This document shows positions 62,620 through 64,000 of a stretch of 64,000 nucleotides of DNA, one piece after another. This DNA is from Caballeronia telluris (GTDB lineage: Bacteria; Pseudomonadota; Gammaproteobacteria; Burkholderiales; Burkholderiaceae): assembly GCF_001544495.1 (NCBI RefSeq), contig NZ_FCNZ02000015.1:1-64000 (forward strand). Reading direction: 5' to 3'. Every line of letters starts with the position of its first letter. The first letter of the stretch is position 1. The notes beneath the pieces were generated by a model. That model did not search any database. It saw only the letters and a program-made list of their open reading frames with translations, and had not been told where the DNA came from. A program made the translations under genes and the position numbers.

Positions 62620-64000
62620 ATGACTCGCAGCCCCAAATCCAGCCGAAATCCTTCCCAAACCGCCCAGGACGACATTATCGCGCGCGTGTTACCCGTCTAT
62701 CTCGCCAATGCTCAATCCGCTGCCGAGCGACAATTGGCCGCAGAACAGGCCATCTGGCTGCAGGCGGCGCTGATCCTGCAACCGGAACTCGTCGATGCGA
62801 GACTGCAACTCATCGACGTCATGCTCAAGCGCGGCGCGATCGCCGATGCGATCACGCTGGCCGCGAACCTCGTCGAGCGCGAGCCGCATCATGCAACCGC
62901 GCTCTGGCATCTCGGGTACGCGCTGCAACGCGGCGGGCATCACGCCGAAGCCGTCCCGTTCTATCAGCGCGCATACGCCATCGACCCTTCGGTGCCGACG
63001 CTGCGCAACAATCTCGCGGTCGCGCTGGAAATGACGGGTCACGCCGAGGAATCGCTCAGGCTGCTGGAAGAAGCCGTCACGAGTAACGCGAACGACATCG
63101 AGGCATGGACCAACCTGTCGCGCCTCTATCCGCAGCGTGGCGAACTGGAGCACGCGCTCGCGGCCGGCCGGCGCGCCGTCCAGATCGACGCGTCGAACGC
63201 GCTCGCACAGTCGAACTACAGTCTCGCGCTGAAGGAAGCCCAGCGCTGGGAAGACTCCACCGCCGCGGCACTCGCCGCCGCCGAGGCCGCGCCGCAGACG
63301 CCGCGTTTTCCGTTCAATCTGTCGCTGCTGGACCTCGTCCAGCGCAACTACGCACGGGGCTGGCGGAACTTCGAGGCGCGCTGGGACGGATCGTCGGAAC
63401 TCGCGGGCACTTACCCCCCTTTCACCGTGTCGCGCTGGAACGGCGAGCCGCTGCGCGGCAAGACGCTGCTCCTTTGGGGCGAACAGGGTTTCGGCGATGC
63501 GCTGCAGTTCTGTCGCTTCGTGCCCATGCTTGCGAAGCAGGTCCACGCGCAGGGCGGCAAGCTCGTATGGGTGACGTACAAGGGCCTGCATCCGCTGATG
63601 GCGCGCATGGCGCCGAAGGGCGTCGAGTGCATCGCGCACGATGCCGAGCTGCCCGAGCATGATTTCCAATTCCCGCTCCTGAGCCTGCCGCTGCATTTCA
63701 ATCTCGACGAAGACTCGATTCCCGCGAAGCGCGCCTATCTCACCGCCGACGCAGAGCGCGCCGCGTCGTGGCGTGCCGAGGCACAGGGCCGCAGACCATT
63801 GCGCGTCGGCCTCGTATGGAGCGGCAGCGCGGCGCATCAGCGCAATCCGTTCCGCAGTGTCGGCATCGAACGCTTTGCCAAGGCGTTCGGCTCGCTCGAC
63901 AACGTCGCGTTCTTTTCGCTGCAAAAGGGCGCGCAAGATGTCGTCGCTGCCGCGCGCGAGCAAGGTTTCGCGATCGCCGATCACACCGCCCAATTCGAGA
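62620..64000 (+). CDS. TPR-repeat protein with glycosyltransferase-like C-terminal part (cut by window end)
   Basis: At least 460 residues are present with no stop before the window end. The first 250 residues are TPR-like helical repeats (ATALWHLGYALQRGGHHAEA, LRNNLAVALEMTGHAEESLR, IEAWTNLSRLYPQRGELEHA). From about residue 265 the sequence changes to GKTLLLWGEQGFGDALQFCR and later LRVGLVWSGSAAHQRNPFRS, the pattern of TPR proteins with a GT9/GT41-like domain. Some relatives glycosylate flagellin or other proteins, but no partner is seen here. ATG 62620 lacks a clear ribosome site. It is divergent from regB. Confidence 0.8.
   Translation, partial: MTRSPKSSRNPSQTAQDDIIARVLPVYLANAQSAAERQLAAEQAIWLQAALILQPELVDARLQLIDVMLKRGAIADAITLAANLVEREPHHATALWHLGYALQRGGHHAEAVPFYQRAYAIDPSVPTLRNNLAVALEMTGHAEESLRLLEEAVTSNANDIEAWTNLSRLYPQRGELEHALAAGRRAVQIDASNALAQSNYSLALKEAQRWEDSTAAALAAAEAAPQTPRFPFNLSLLDLVQRNYARGWRNFEARWDGSSELAGTYPPFTVSRWNGEPLRGKTLLLWGEQGFGDALQFCRFVPMLAKQVHAQGGKLVWVTYKGLHPLMARMAPKGVECIAHDAELPEHDFQFPLLSLPLHFNLDEDSIPAKRAYLTADAERAASWRAEAQGRRPLRVGLVWSGSAAHQRNPFRSVGIERFAKAFGSLDNVAFFSLQKGAQDVVAAAREQGFAIADHTAQFE

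Overview
The window reads as chromosomal DNA of a high-GC betaproteobacterium of the Burkholderiaceae (Burkholderia, Paraburkholderia or Caballeronia type). This rests on the short H-NS protein of the Burkholderia kind (YRDP...TWSGRG...PKW motif), a one-cysteine DksA, a tRNA-Ala(CGC), a RegA/RegB redox pair, and housekeeping blocks typical of the main chromosome (metK, dapF-xerC, dksA, hslVU). The genus call is inference from gene content; no marker here settles it.

Layout. 1-4.17 kb: the end of an integrated element next to tRNA-Ala(CGC) (4174-4249). It carries a P4-type tyrosine integrase, an overlapping stand-alone Arm-domain protein, an AlpA-like regulator, an unrecognised 391-residue protein and a small zinc-ribbon-like reading frame at the edge. 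The element continues off the left end. 4.3-20 kb: core genes: cytochrome c, BON lipoprotein, DiaA/GmhA-like SIS protein, YraN and divergent RsmI, RlpA, an MBL hydrolase with an exonuclease-like protein, Lrp regulator, CDF metal exporter, H-NS, a HugZ-like flavin protein, two MFS transporters, a Liv-type binding protein, a dienelactone hydrolase and SrkA kinase. 21-22.9 kb: a tandem duplication of a PepSY-type membrane protein; only the first copy has a clear Fur box.

22.9-32.1 kb: a complete type I-C CRISPR-Cas locus (cas3-cas5c-cas8c-cas7c-cas4-cas1-cas2), a 200-nt leader and an array of 11 repeats and 10 spacers. The three leader-distal repeats each carry a substitution, so new spacers are probably added at the cas2 side. 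32.1-39.5 kb: a seven-gene operon on the minus strand for a molybdenum hydroxylase of the CoxSLM family with its maturation factors (CoxD, CoxE, CoxG, XdhC). The active-site loop is of form II, so the substrate is probably not CO. 39.8-50 kb: amino-acid permease, NarX/NarL-like pair, ferredoxin-NADP reductase, aldo/keto reductase, MscS channel, PhyH-like dioxygenase and an Old Yellow Enzyme.

50-64 kb: core genes. metK has a leader in which a perfect 12-bp inverted repeat would bury its own ribosome-binding site. It is divergent from an acyltransferase-dapF-DUF484-xerC-rlmI block, followed by a His-rich CobW GTPase, dksA, hslVU with a heat-shock-like promoter, regA-regB, and a TPR protein cut by the window end.

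The most worthwhile leads are the metK leader, the integrase with its coupled Arm-domain partner and palindromic promoter, and a 32-nt sequence shared by the upstream regions of cas3 and the second PepSY copy.
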